Source: Achromobacter deleyi
GTDB taxonomy: Bacteria > Pseudomonadota > Gammaproteobacteria > Burkholderiales > Burkholderiaceae_B
DNA: 64,000 nt
NCBI RefSeq assembly: GCF_902859705.1
Contig: NZ_CADIJO010000004.1
Span: forward strand, 1-64,000
Reading direction: 5' to 3'
Shown piece after piece: positions 37,107 to 45,905 of this stretch (within the stretch, counting starts at the first letter, position 1; each line of letters opens with the position of its first letter). The translations under genes were made by a program, and so were the position numbers. The notes below the pieces were generated by a model. That model searched no databases. It saw only the letters and a program-made list of their open reading frames with translations, and was not told the origin of the DNA.

Positions 37107-38411
37107 ATGAGCACCCCATCCGCAACCCTGCGCGCCACGCAGGGGGCAAGCGCCGCGCCCGTGTCGCGGGCCCGCACGATTCTGGCCGGAAGTGTAGGCA
37201 ATGCCGTCGAATGGTTCGATTGGACCATCTATGCGTCGTTCGCCATCTTCTTTTCCAGCCAGTTCTTCCCTGAAGGCAACGAAACCGCCGCCCTGCTCTA
37301 CACCTTCGGCATCTTCGCCGTCGGCTTTTTCATGCGTCCGGTGGGCGGCTGGGTGCTGGGCATCTTTTCCGACCGCTACGGCCGCAAGGCCGCGCTGGGC
37401 CTGACGATCCTGATGATGGCGGGCGGTTCCCTGATCATCGCCGTCACCCCCACCTATGCCGCCATCGGCCTGGCCGCGCCCCTGCTGCTGACCGCGGCGC
37501 GCCTGCTGCAAGGCCTGTCGCTGGGCGGAGAGTATGCCTCGGCCACGACCTTTTTGGCGGAAATGGCGCCGCCCGAAAAGCGCGGCTTCTATTCCAGCTT
37601 CGTCTTCTTCAGCGCCGCAGTGGGCATCCTGGCCGCCTCGGCCGTGGGCTGGATCCTGACGTCGACGCTGACCAAGGCTGACATGGCCGCCTGGGGCTGG
37701 CGCATTCCGTTCGCCCTGGGCGCGCTGGGCGGCCTGGCCGGCATGTGGATCCGCCGCTCGATTCCCGAAACCGAAGCGTTCTCGCACGCCAAGAAGGCCG
37801 GCGTCGAAAAGCAGCCGCTGCGCACCCTGCTGCGCGACCACCCGCGCGAAGTGCTGCGCATTGTCGGCTTCTCCATCCTGACCACCTTCGCGTTCTATAT
37901 CTTCGTGGCCTACGTGCCCACCTACGCCATCCGCCAGGTCAAGGCCGACCCGCAGGTCGCGTTCGCCGCCAACACTATCGCGCTGATCGTGTTCATGCTG
38001 GTGCAGCCGCTGTTCGGCATGCTGTCCGACCGCATCGGCCGCAAGCCGCAGCTGATCTTCTTTGCCGCCGGCTACCTGATCTTCTTCTACCCGCTGATGA
38101 GCACGCTGGGCCCGTCGTTCGGCTCGATCCTTGCCGTGGAACTGTTCGGTCTGGTGCTGTATGCCATGTACACGTCGATCGCCCCGGCCATCATGTCCGA
38201 GCAGTTCCCGACCAGCGTGCGCGCCGTCGGCATCGGCGCGCCGTACAACCTGGTCGTCGCGCTGCTGGGCGGCACCACGCCCTACCTACTGACCTGGCTG
38301 CAAAGCAAGGGCATGGAGCGCTGGTTCTTCTATTACGTGCTGGCGGGCGCCGTCATCACGCTGATCACCTTCATCCGCATGCCTGAAACCCGGGGCCAAT
38401 CGCTGAAGTAA
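37107..38411 (+). CDS. MFS transporter, metabolite:H+ symporter (MHS) family
   Basis: Seen: 434 residues, 12 membrane helices; GNAVEWFDWTIYASFAIFF in helix 1, GVLGIFSDRYGRKAAL-type loop 2-3 motif (GIFSDRYGRKAALGL), LLQGLSLGGEYASATTFLAE, and GMLSDRIGRKPQLI in the second half, matching the KgtP/ShiA/ProP group. Known substrates of that group are alpha-ketoglutarate, shikimate, citrate and betaines; none can be chosen here. GAGG precedes ATG 37107. Neighbours: the divergent double Lrp/AsnC regulator and a downstream amidase separated by a terminator. Confidence 0.92.
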   Translation: MSTPSATLRATQGASAAPVSRARTILAGSVGNAVEWFDWTIYASFAIFFSSQFFPEGNETAALLYTFGIFAVGFFMRPVGGWVLGIFSDRYGRKAALGLTILMMAGGSLIIAVTPTYAAIGLAAPLLLTAARLLQGLSLGGEYASATTFLAEMAPPEKRGFYSSFVFFSAAVGILAASAVGWILTSTLTKADMAAWGWRIPFALGALGGLAGMWIRRSIPETEAFSHAKKAGVEKQPLRTLLRDHPREVLRIVGFSILTTFAFYIFVAYVPTYAIRQVKADPQVAFAANTIALIVFMLVQPLFGMLSDRIGRKPQLIFFAAGYLIFFYPLMSTLGPSFGSILAVELFGLVLYAMYTSIAPAIMSEQFPTSVRAVGIGAPYNLVVALLGGTTPYLLTWLQSKGMERWFFYYVLAGAVITLITFIRMPETRGQSLK

Positions 38412-38441
38412 CGCGCCTCTTGCAGCGTCCCATGCCCCGCT

Positions 38442-38475
38442 TTCCGGCCCCGATGGGCCGGAAGGCTTTTTCATT
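38442..38475 (+). terminator. Intrinsic terminator after the MHS transporter gene
   Basis: Perfect 9-bp stem TTCCGGCCC / GGGCCGGAA, loop CGAT, followed by GGCTTTTTCATTTT. It ends 13 bp before the amidase ATG. Confidence 0.85.
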
Positions 38476-38487
38476 TTCGTGAGAGCC

Positions 38488-39915
38488 ATGCCAGACCAAG
38501 ACACCGCCCTGCATTTCCGAGAAGCCCGCGAACTCGCCCGTGCCATCCGCGATGGCGAACTGACGTCGCGGCAGGTCACCACCCACTTCCTGGACCGCAT
38601 CGCACGTGCGCCGCAGCTCGCTGCCTACAGCGAAGTCACCGCCGAACGCGCGCTGGCCCAGGCCGACGCCGCAGACCGCCTGCAAGCCGCGGGCATCTCG
38701 ATGGGCCCTCTGCACGGCGTGCCCGTGGCGGTAAAAGACAGCGTGCAATGGGCAGGCACCACGATCAGCGGAGGGTCACAGACCCGTCGCGGCGTGGTCA
38801 GCGACGAGACATCCGCCGCCGCCCACGGGCTGGCCGCGCAGGGCATGCCCATCCTGGGCAAGACCCGCATGACCGAATTCGCGTTCGGCCTGTCCGGCCA
38901 GAACCCTACGCAAGGCACCGCCTGCAACCCCTGGGACGCCCGCGAAGCGCGCGCGCCGGGCGGCTCGTCCAGCGGCGCCGGCGTGGCGGTGGGCGCCGGC
39001 CTGGCGCCGTTGGCGTTGGGCGGCGACACGGGCGGCTCCGTGCGCGCCCCCGCGGCGCTCAATGGCGTGGTCGGCTACAAACCGTCTTCGGGCGTCATCA
39101 GCCGCGCCGGCTGCCTGCCGCTGTCGGACACCCTGGATGTGTTGGGCCCCATCGCCCGCAGCGTGGCGGACGCACGCCTGTTGACGCAGTTGCTGGCCGG
39201 TCCGGACATCGATGATGCCGCGACGCTGGCGCTGGCGCCCGGCTGCATCACGGCCCTGCGCCGCCCCGCCGCGCGTCGGCGTGCGTCGGTAGCGGTATTG
39301 GCCCCGCAAGCCTGGCCGGCCCCGCTGACCGACGAAGGCCTGCGCATCTGGCACGACGCCCAGGAACGCCTGGACCAGGCCGGCTGCACGCCCGAAGCCT
39401 GGCATCCGCCCGCCACGTTGTCGTTTGCCCGCATGGCGGACGACAACTCGCTGGTGCTCGCCTACGAGGCCTATCGCTATTACGGTGCGCTGGCAGAAGA
39501 CCCCGCCCAGCCCCTGTGGGACGTGGTGCGCGCACGGATCGCCGCCGGTGGCCGCATCACCCAGGCCGAGTACGAAGCCGCCCTGCAGCGCCGCCAGGCC
39601 GACATGGCCGCGTTCGCCGCCGCCATGCAGGGGCTGGATGCCCTGCTGATGCCCGCCTGCGACCAGGCCGCACAACCGCTGGATGCGGCCGACGTCCGCC
39701 ACACCGGCCTGGGCAAACTGTTGCGCCCGGCCAACTTCCTGGGCGCGGCGGCCATCGCCCTGCCGGCCGGTTTTGACGCCGACGGCATGCCGCTGGCCGT
39801 GCAACTGCTGGCCCCCGCGGGCGGCGATGCCGCCATGCTGGACTGCGCCGCGGCCATCGAACGGGTGCTGGCGCCCGTGCCCCGCACCCCCGACCTCTCG
39901 GCGTGGGGACTGTAG
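38488..39915 (+). CDS. Amidase-signature-family hydrolase
   Basis: Ser-cisSer-Lys amidase. Seen: 475 residues; Lys in GVPVAVKDSVQWAG, the Gly/Ser-rich core APGGSSSGAGVAVGAG and LGGDTGGSVRAPAALNGVVGYKPS (catalytic Ser in TGGSVRAPA, cis-Ser in GGSSSG). The C-terminal half is typical but divergent. Inferred role: release of ammonia from an amide taken up by the nearby transporters; the specific substrate is unknown, and GatA is unlikely since no gatB/gatC is near. ATG 38488 is preferred to a GTG at 38479. A terminator lies between it and the transporter, yet regulator, transporter and amidase may still be a functional set. Confidence 0.9.
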   Translation: MPDQDTALHFREARELARAIRDGELTSRQVTTHFLDRIARAPQLAAYSEVTAERALAQADAADRLQAAGISMGPLHGVPVAVKDSVQWAGTTISGGSQTRRGVVSDETSAAAHGLAAQGMPILGKTRMTEFAFGLSGQNPTQGTACNPWDAREARAPGGSSSGAGVAVGAGLAPLALGGDTGGSVRAPAALNGVVGYKPSSGVISRAGCLPLSDTLDVLGPIARSVADARLLTQLLAGPDIDDAATLALAPGCITALRRPAARRRASVAVLAPQAWPAPLTDEGLRIWHDAQERLDQAGCTPEAWHPPATLSFARMADDNSLVLAYEAYRYYGALAEDPAQPLWDVVRARIAAGGRITQAEYEAALQRRQADMAAFAAAMQGLDALLMPACDQAAQPLDAADVRHTGLGKLLRPANFLGAAAIALPAGFDADGMPLAVQLLAPAGGDAAMLDCAAAIERVLAPVPRTPDLSAWGL

Positions 39916-39935
39916 CCCCCAGCTGTCGTCCAAAG

Positions 39936-39973
39936 AAAAAACGCCCCTGCAAGTGCTTGCAGGGGCGTTTTTT
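39936..39973. terminator. Long bidirectional terminator between amidase and metK
   Basis: A perfect inverted repeat: A5 plus ACGCCCCTGCAA (39936-39952) pairs with TTGCAGGGGCGT plus T5 (39957-39973), loop GTGC. It carries a T-run on both strands and lies between convergent genes. Confidence 0.95.
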
Positions 39974-39991
39974 TTGCTGGAAGCGGACGGC

Positions 39992-41155
39992 TTACAGCGC
40001 CTTCTTCAGTTCCTGGACCTTGTCCGTGGCTTCCCACGAGAATTCCGGCTCGGAACGGCCAAAGTGACCATAGGCGGCGGTCTTGGTGTAGATCGGGCGC
40101 AGCAGGTCCAGCATGTTGACGATGCCCTTCGGACGCAGGTCGAAGTGCTCGCGCACCAGCTTGGCGATCTGGTCGTCGGGGATGACGCCGGTGCCTTCGG
40201 TGTACACGGTGATGTTGATGGGCTCGGCCACGCCGATGGCGTAGCTGACCTGCACCTGGCACTGGCGCGCCAGGCCGGCGGCCACGATGTTCTTGGCCAC
40301 GTAGCGGGCGGCGTAGGCAGCCGAGCGGTCGACCTTGGACGGATCCTTGCCCGAGAACGCGCCACCGCCGTGCGGGCATGCGCCGCCGTAGGTGTCGACG
40401 ATGATCTTGCGGCCGGTCAGGCCGCAATCGCCTTGCGGGCCGCCGATGACGAAGCGGCCGGTCGGGTTGACCAGGAACTTGGTCTGGGGCGTGATCAGGC
40501 CGTCGGGGAAGCTGGGCTTGATGATGTCTTCGATGACGGCTTCGCGGATGGTTTCCTGCGTGACGTCGGGCGCGTGCTGGGTCGACAGCACCACCGTGTC
40601 GACTTCAGCCGGGCGGCCGTCGATGTAGCGGAAGGTCACTTGCGACTTGGCGTCCGGGCGCAGCCACGGCAGGCGGCCGTCCTTGCGCAGTTCGCTCTGG
40701 CGCTGCACCAGGCGGTGCGCGTACCAGATCGGGGCCGGCATCAGATCGGGGGTTTCGTCGCAGGCGTAGCCGAACATCAGGCCTTGGTCGCCCGCGCCCT
40801 GGTTCAGGTAGTCTTCCGAGCTGCGGTCCACGCCCTGGGCGATGTCCGGCGACTGCTTGTCGTAGGCGACCAGCACCGCGCAACCCTTGTAGTCGATGCC
40901 GTATTCGGTGTTGTCGTAGCCGATGCGGCGGATCGTGTCGCGCGCGACCTGGATGTAGTCGACGTTGGCGGTGGTGGTGATTTCACCGGCCAGCACGACC
41001 AGACCCGTGTTGCACAGGGTTTCGGCGGCAACGCGGGCGTTGGGGTCCTGCGTGAAGATGGCGTCCAGAATCGCGTCGGAAATCTGGTCGGCTACCTTGT
41101 CGGGATGCCCTTCGGAAACCGATTCGGAAGTAAAGAGAAAGTCGTTGTTGGCCAC
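39992..41155 (-). CDS. metK: S-adenosylmethionine synthetase
   Basis: Makes SAM from methionine and ATP. Seen: 387 residues from GTG 41155; [28 protein letters not shown] (first part [13 protein letters not shown]), [16 protein letters not shown], the P-loop-like [19 protein letters not shown] and GVAEP in the C-terminal part. The GTG start is supported by AAAGGA upstream and by family alignment (M-A-N-N-D-F-L-F); the longer in-frame reading is leader. It completes the methyl cycle with ahcY and metF elsewhere in the window. No SAM riboswitch of a class I know is recognisable in the leader. Confidence 0.97.
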   Translation of the reverse strand: MANNDFLFTSESVSEGHPDKVADQISDAILDAIFTQDPNARVAAETLCNTGLVVLAGEITTTANVDYIQVARDTIRRIGYDNTEYGIDYKGCAVLVAYDKQSPDIAQGVDRSSEDYLNQGAGDQGLMFGYACDETPDLMPAPIWYAHRLVQRQSELRKDGRLPWLRPDAKSQVTFRYIDGRPAEVDTVVLSTQHAPDVTQETIREAVIEDIIKPSFPDGLITPQTKFLVNPTGRFVIGGPQGDCGLTGRKIIVDTYGGACPHGGGAFSGKDPSKVDRSAAYAARYVAKNIVAAGLARQCQVQVSYAIGVAEPINITVYTEGTGVIPDDQIAKLVREHFDLRPKGIVNMLDLLRPIYTKTAAYGHFGRSEPEFSWEATDKVQELKKAL

Positions 41156-41432
41156 AGATGCGTCCTTTCGTGTCCGGTACAGCCGGAACATAGGTTCACG
41201 AGGCGCGTAGCACCCCGGACTGCATTGACATACGCTGATCTGGGCGCGACGCTTTAGCGGATTTGGCAAGAGACGCGCAATGCGCTGGACCCCTGCCGTC
41301 GCCCCGCAAGTTGTCGGTTAACTCGGCGACCTGCCGATTTTAAGCGAAAATGCGTTACTTATGCTTGTGCCGCCATTGGGGTCTTTCCCCCGAGCACCGG
41401 CATCACCATGCCCGATCTCAGCCATTTGCCGC

Positions 41433-42299
41433 ATGCTGCTAGCCCTGTTTCGCCTGTTTGCTTCCTTGCCCCTGCCCGTCGCGCACGCGCTGGGGCGCCT
41501 GCTCGGCCGCGTGGCCTACGCGTTTCCCGGCAAGTACCGGCGCCGCCTGCAGGCCAATGCGGCCCAGGCGGGCTACCCCGGCGCGGCATTTGCCCGCCAG
41601 GCGGCGGGCGAAGCCGGCGCCATGATCCTCGAAATGCCCCGGGTCTGGTTCCGCAATGAGCAAAGCCTGGCCCAGGTGGTGTCGGACGACAACGCCGTGG
41701 TGGACGCCGCCCGCGCCGAAAACCGCGGCATCCTGTTCCTGACCCCGCACCTGGGCTGCTTCGAGATCACCGCCCGCTACCTGGCCCGCCAGATGCCCAT
41801 GACCGTGATGTTCCGCCCGCCGCGCAAGGACATCCTGGCACCGCTGCTGGAAACCGCGCGCAACAGCTCGGCGGTCAATGCCGTACCGGCCACCATGCAG
41901 GGCGTGCGCGAATTCGTGCGCGCCCTGCGCCGCGGTGAATCGGTCGGCATGCTGCCCGACCAGGCCCCCGGCGTCGGCGACGGCGTCTGGGCCCCGTTCT
42001 TCGGGCGCATGGCCTACACGATGACCCTGCCGGGCAAGCTGGCCAGCCAGACCGGCGTGCCGATCATCCTGACCGCCGGCGAACGCCTGCCCGGCGGCCG
42101 CGGCTGGCGCATCCACTACGTCCGCGTGCCGGAACCCCTGCCCGCCGACCCCCAGGCCCAGGCCGCGCTGCTGAACGCCGCCATGGAAACGCTGATCCGC
42201 CGCTGCCCGCGACAATACCTCTGGAGCTACAACCGCTATAAGACCCCGCGCGGCGCGCCGCCTGCGCCCGCCGACGGCGCCGCGGCCGAGCCCGGCTGA
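41433..42299 (+). CDS. Lipid A biosynthesis acyltransferase (LpxL/HtrB-like), first copy
   Basis: Acyl-ACP-dependent late acyltransferase of lipid A. Seen: 288 residues from ATG 41433; an N-terminal hydrophobic anchor (MLLALFRLFASLPLPVAHAL), the H-x4-E catalytic motif in TPHLGCFEITARY, MFRPPRKDILAPLL, GMLPDQAPGVGDGVWAPFFG and CPRQYLWSYNRYK. Known: HtrB/LpxL enzymes use H-x4-D/E for acyl transfer. A second, divergent copy follows 52 bp downstream. Which secondary acyl position each modifies cannot be told. Confidence 0.9.
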   Translation: MLLALFRLFASLPLPVAHALGRLLGRVAYAFPGKYRRRLQANAAQAGYPGAAFARQAAGEAGAMILEMPRVWFRNEQSLAQVVSDDNAVVDAARAENRGILFLTPHLGCFEITARYLARQMPMTVMFRPPRKDILAPLLETARNSSAVNAVPATMQGVREFVRALRRGESVGMLPDQAPGVGDGVWAPFFGRMAYTMTLPGKLASQTGVPIILTAGERLPGGRGWRIHYVRVPEPLPADPQAQAALLNAAMETLIRRCPRQYLWSYNRYKTPRGAPPAPADGAAAEPG

Positions 42300-42351
42300 C
42301 GCCCGGTTCGCGCCCCCTGCTCCGCCCCGGTCTTATGCCCCTATTTTGCCC

Positions 42352-43242
42352 ATGAACGAATCAAAAACGCGCACGCTGGTTTCCCTGCTGAAATGGTTTG
42401 GCCGCATGCGGCCCGCCACGCGGCAACGCATCGGTGCCACGCTCGGCTGGCTGGCCATGCGCCTGGCCAAATCGCGCACCCGCATCGTGCGCCGCAATCT
42501 CGAACTGTGCTTTCCCGACCAGCCCGAGGCCGTCCGCGAACGCTGGGTACGCGAACATTTCCGGGCGCTGGCGCAATCCATCGTCGACCGCGGCGTGCTC
42601 TGGTACGGCACGCCCGAGGCCATCAAGGACATGGTCACCCAGAGCGGCGCCGAGCGCATCAACGAACTCACCGCCCAGGGCCGCAGCGTCATCCTGCTGG
42701 CGCCGCACTTCATCGGCCTGGATGCCGCTGCCACCCGGCTCACCATGGAAGTGCCCAGCGCGGCCACCATGTACACCCCACAAAGCGACCCTCACATCGA
42801 TGCGGTTGTAGCCGCCGGACGGGCCCGCTTCAACGAGGTCTTCCTGGTCAGCCGCAAGGACGGCGTACGCGAACTGATCCGCCACCTGCGCGCCCCGCGC
42901 CCGGTGTACTACCTGCCCGACATGGACTTCGGCCGCCAGGGCGCCGTGTTCGCACCGTTCTTCGGCGTGCAGGCCGCCACCTTGCTGGCCACCGCCCAAC
43001 TGGCCAAGAAGTGGGACGCCGCCGTGCTGCCCATCCTGGATTTCTGGAACCCCGAAACCGGTCGTTACCACGCTGAAGTCCTGCCGCCGCTGGAAAACTT
43101 CCCGGGCGAGGACTCGCTCGAGGAAGCCACCGCCCGCCTGAACCGCGAACTCGAGGCCTGGGTGCGCCGCTGCCCCAGCCAGTACTACTGGGTCCACCGC
43201 CGCTTCAAGACCCGGCCGCCGGGCGAAGCCAAGATCTACTAG
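42352..43242 (+). CDS. Lipid A biosynthesis acyltransferase (LpxL/HtrB-like), second copy
   Basis: Seen: 296 residues from ATG 42352; SRTRIVRRNLELCFPDQP, the H-x4-D motif in LLAPHFIGLDAAATRL, MYTPQSDPHID, YYLPDMDFGRQGAVFAPFFG and CPSQYYWVHRRFKTRP. It shares the fold and motif order of the preceding gene but only moderate identity, and it lacks a clear hydrophobic N-terminal anchor. Probably an old duplication with separate acyl-chain or position specificity. Followed by dapF after 78 bp. Confidence 0.9.
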   Translation: MNESKTRTLVSLLKWFGRMRPATRQRIGATLGWLAMRLAKSRTRIVRRNLELCFPDQPEAVRERWVREHFRALAQSIVDRGVLWYGTPEAIKDMVTQSGAERINELTAQGRSVILLAPHFIGLDAAATRLTMEVPSAATMYTPQSDPHIDAVVAAGRARFNEVFLVSRKDGVRELIRHLRAPRPVYYLPDMDFGRQGAVFAPFFGVQAATLLATAQLAKKWDAAVLPILDFWNPETGRYHAEVLPPLENFPGEDSLEEATARLNRELEAWVRRCPSQYYWVHRRFKTRPPGEAKIY

Positions 43243-43320
43243 GCCGCGCGGCCTGCCGCAGGATCACCGCCCGCGGCAGCGCCCACGGTTTCCCCGGCCA
43301 GAATGGGCGATAATCCCCCC

Positions 43321-44214
43321 ATGAACTGGAACTTCACCAAAATGCATGGCGCGGGCAACGACTTCGTCGTGCTCGACGGCGTTCGCCAAGTCATCGACAT
43401 GACGCCCGAACGCGCGCGCGCGCTGGGCGACCGGCACTTCGGCATCGGCGCCGACCAGATCCTGCTGGTCGAACGCGCCACCCGACCCGACGCCGATTTC
43501 CGCTACCGCATCTTCAATTCCGACGGCAGCGAGGTCGAACACTGCGGCAACGGCGCGCGCTGTTTCGTGCGCTTCGTGCACGAACAAGGTCTGTCCGACC
43601 GCAATCCGCTACGCGCCGAGATCGCCACCGGCATCCTGGTCCTGGACGAAGGCGACGACGAACAGGTCACCGTCGACATGGGCAGTACCCGCTTCGATCC
43701 GGCCGCCCTGCCTTTTGACACAGACGGCCTGGCCTCGCGCGCCGAAGGCCAGGACACGCTCTGGGAACTGCCGCTGGACACGCCCGCGGGCCTGCCACGC
43801 AGCGTCAGCCTGTCGGCCGTGGCCATTTCCAACCCGCACGCGGTGCAGGTGGTCGACAACGTCGACACCGCCCCTGTCGCCATCGTCGGTCCGCTGGTCG
43901 AGACCCACCCGCGCTTTGCACGCCGGGTCAATGCCGGCTTCATGCAAGTCGTCGATCGCCACAACATCCGGCTGCGCGTGCACGAACGCGGGGCCGGCGA
44001 AACCCTGGCCTGCGGCACCGGCGCCTGCGCCGCCGTCGCGGCCGGCATCCGCCGCGGCCTGCTCGATTCCCCCGTGCGCGTGCAAACGCGCGGCGGCGTG
44101 CTGACCATCGCCTGGACCGACGGCCAGTTGCGCATGACCGGCCCGGCCGAATCCGTCTTCACGGGGCAGGTCGACATCGACAAGCTCGTCTTCTCCATGG
44201 CGCTGAACCGATAA
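43321..44214 (+). CDS. dapF: Diaminopimelate epimerase
   Basis: PLP-independent interconversion of LL- and meso-diaminopimelate for lysine and peptidoglycan. Seen: 297 residues from ATG 43321; [15 protein letters not shown], then the two catalytic cysteines in [10 protein letters not shown] and [11 protein letters not shown], with [10 protein letters not shown] between. Upstream GTG/ATG-like codons at 43303 are not needed. Head of the conserved order dapF-DUF484-xerC, 3 bp from the next gene. Confidence 0.97.
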   Translation: MNWNFTKMHGAGNDFVVLDGVRQVIDMTPERARALGDRHFGIGADQILLVERATRPDADFRYRIFNSDGSEVEHCGNGARCFVRFVHEQGLSDRNPLRAEIATGILVLDEGDDEQVTVDMGSTRFDPAALPFDTDGLASRAEGQDTLWELPLDTPAGLPRSVSLSAVAISNPHAVQVVDNVDTAPVAIVGPLVETHPRFARRVNAGFMQVVDRHNIRLRVHERGAGETLACGTGACAAVAAGIRRGLLDSPVRVQTRGGVLTIAWTDGQLRMTGPAESVFTGQVDIDKLVFSMALNR

Positions 44215-44217
44215 CCC

Positions 44218-44895
44218 ATGACCGATACCGCATTCACCGCCCAGGACATCGCCACCTTCCTGCAGGAACACCCCGGCTTCTTCGACCAGCACGCCGACGT
44301 CTTCGCGACGCTGCAAGTGCCGCATCCGCATGGTTCGCGCGCCATCTCGCTGGGCGAACGCCAGATCCTCACGCTGCGCGAACGCAATCGCGAACTCGAA
44401 TGGCGCCTGAACGAACTGGTGCGCAACGCCACCGCCAATGAAACCATCGGCGGCCATGTCGCCAAATGGTGCTGCCGCCTGCTGTCGGAAAACGATCCTC
44501 AGCTCGTGCCCGGCGAAATCGCCCTGGGCCTGGCCGAGCAGTTCGACATCAACCACGTCTCCCTGCGACTGTGGAACCTGCCCGAACTGCCCGAAACCGG
44601 CTACGGCGAACCCGTCACGCAAGACGTGCGCACGTTCACCGACAGCCTGAAAACGCCGTATTGCGGCACCGACACCGCCTTCGAAGCCGCCGGCTGGCTC
44701 GACGCCAAGCCCAAGTCGCTGGCGCTGGTGCCGCTGCGCCTGGAAACCGACGGCGCCAGCGTCGGCCTGCTGGTGCTGGGCTCGGACGACGCCGAACGCT
44801 TCACGCCCGACATGGGCACCGCGTTCCTCGAATCGATCGGCCAACTGGCCTCGGCCGCGCTGCATCGGCTGAACCCGGCCGCCCCCAAGGCCTGA
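44218..44895 (+). CDS. DUF484 family protein
   Basis: Seen: 225 residues; DIATFLQEHPGFFDQHADVF at the N-terminus, then SLGERQILTLRERNRELEWR, a coiled-coil helix, and a GAF-like C-terminal half (SLALVPLRLETDGASVGLLVLGSDDAERF in pieces). Known: DUF484 is almost always between dapF and xerC in proteobacteria; its function is unknown. It starts 3 bp after dapF and ends 4 bp before xerC, so all three are cotranscribed. Confidence 0.93.
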   Translation: MTDTAFTAQDIATFLQEHPGFFDQHADVFATLQVPHPHGSRAISLGERQILTLRERNRELEWRLNELVRNATANETIGGHVAKWCCRLLSENDPQLVPGEIALGLAEQFDINHVSLRLWNLPELPETGYGEPVTQDVRTFTDSLKTPYCGTDTAFEAAGWLDAKPKSLALVPLRLETDGASVGLLVLGSDDAERFTPDMGTAFLESIGQLASAALHRLNPAAPKA

Positions 44896-44899
44896 CCCC

Positions 44900-45895
44900 A
44901 TGACGGCGGGGGCTTCCATGCAGGCACCGCAAGCACCGGACGCCCCCCTGTCCGACCCGATGGCGGCCTGGCTGCGCCATCTGGAAGCCAACCGCCGCTA
45001 TTCCCCGCATACGCTCGCAGGCTACCGGCGCGAACTGCACTTCCTGCGCGACCTCGCCGAGCGCGCCAAGCTGCCGCTGGACACTCTTGGCAACGGCCAC
45101 ATCCGCCAATTCGTGGCGCGGCTGCACGCGCAAGGCCGCGGCCCGCGCAGCCTGGCGCGCACGCTGGCGGCATGGCGTGGCTTCTATCAATGGTGGGCGC
45201 CGGTCGTCGGCCTGGCCGGCAATCCCGTTGCAGGCGTACGCGCCCCCAAGGCGCCGCGCGGCCTGCCCAAGGCCCTGTCGGTCGAACAGACCCAGGCCCT
45301 GCTCGACCGTCCTCAGGCACAGGTCGCCACCGAGCCGGCCGCCTTGCGCGACCAGGCCATGTTCGAATTGCTGTATTCCAGCGGGCTGCGTCTGTCTGAA
45401 CTGGTGGGGCTGGACCTGCGCTACGAGCGCTCGACCCACTACGAATCCCGCGGTTGGCTCAACCTGGACGATGCCGAAGTCATCGTGCTGGGCAAAGGCG
45501 GCAAGCGCCGTTCGGTGCCGATAGGCCAGGCGGCCCTGGCCGCATTGCGCCGCTGGATCGAAGTCCGCCCACAGTTGGCCCCGCCCGCCGCGCAACCCGA
45601 AGACGCGGCCGCCCTGTTCCTGGGCACGCGCGGACGACGCATCTCGCCACGCGTAGTGCAGTTGCAACTGGCGCAGATCGCGCAAGCCGCCGGCCTGCCC
45701 ACCCATGTGCACCCGCACGTACTGCGCCACAGCTTCGCCAGCCACGTGCTGCAATCGGCCCAGGACCTGCGCGCCGTGCAGGAAATGCTGGGCCACGCCA
45801 ACATTTCCACCACCCAGATCTACACCCGCCTGGACTTCCAGCACCTGGCACGCGCCTACGATCAGGCGCATCCGCGCGCCGGCCGCAAATCCTGA
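44900..45895 (+). CDS. xerC: Tyrosine site-specific recombinase XerC
   Basis: With XerD, resolves chromosome dimers at dif. Seen: 331 residues; N-terminal SAM-like core-binding domain (WLRHLEANRRYSPHTLAGYR), catalytic domain with Arg164 (SGLRLSEL), Lys199 in LGKGGK, His273 and Arg276 (HPHVLRHSFASH), His299 (LGHANIS) and Tyr308 (TQIYTRLD). Complete catalytic set. Placement directly after dapF-DUF484 supports XerC rather than XerD or an integrase. A second Met at 44918 is an alternative start. It is convergent with the NicO-like permease, only 10 bp away. Confidence 0.95.
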   Translation: MTAGASMQAPQAPDAPLSDPMAAWLRHLEANRRYSPHTLAGYRRELHFLRDLAERAKLPLDTLGNGHIRQFVARLHAQGRGPRSLARTLAAWRGFYQWWAPVVGLAGNPVAGVRAPKAPRGLPKALSVEQTQALLDRPQAQVATEPAALRDQAMFELLYSSGLRLSELVGLDLRYERSTHYESRGWLNLDDAEVIVLGKGGKRRSVPIGQAALAALRRWIEVRPQLAPPAAQPEDAAALFLGTRGRRISPRVVQLQLAQIAQAAGLPTHVHPHVLRHSFASHVLQSAQDLRAVQEMLGHANISTTQIYTRLDFQHLARAYDQAHPRAGRKS

Positions 45896-45905
45896 CGCCA
45901 GCCGC

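Noticed and set aside
41156-41432. SAM riboswitch upstream of metK
   Set aside because: No core of SAM-I, SAM-II or SAM/SAH classes was recognisable in the leader; only a small hairpin is present.
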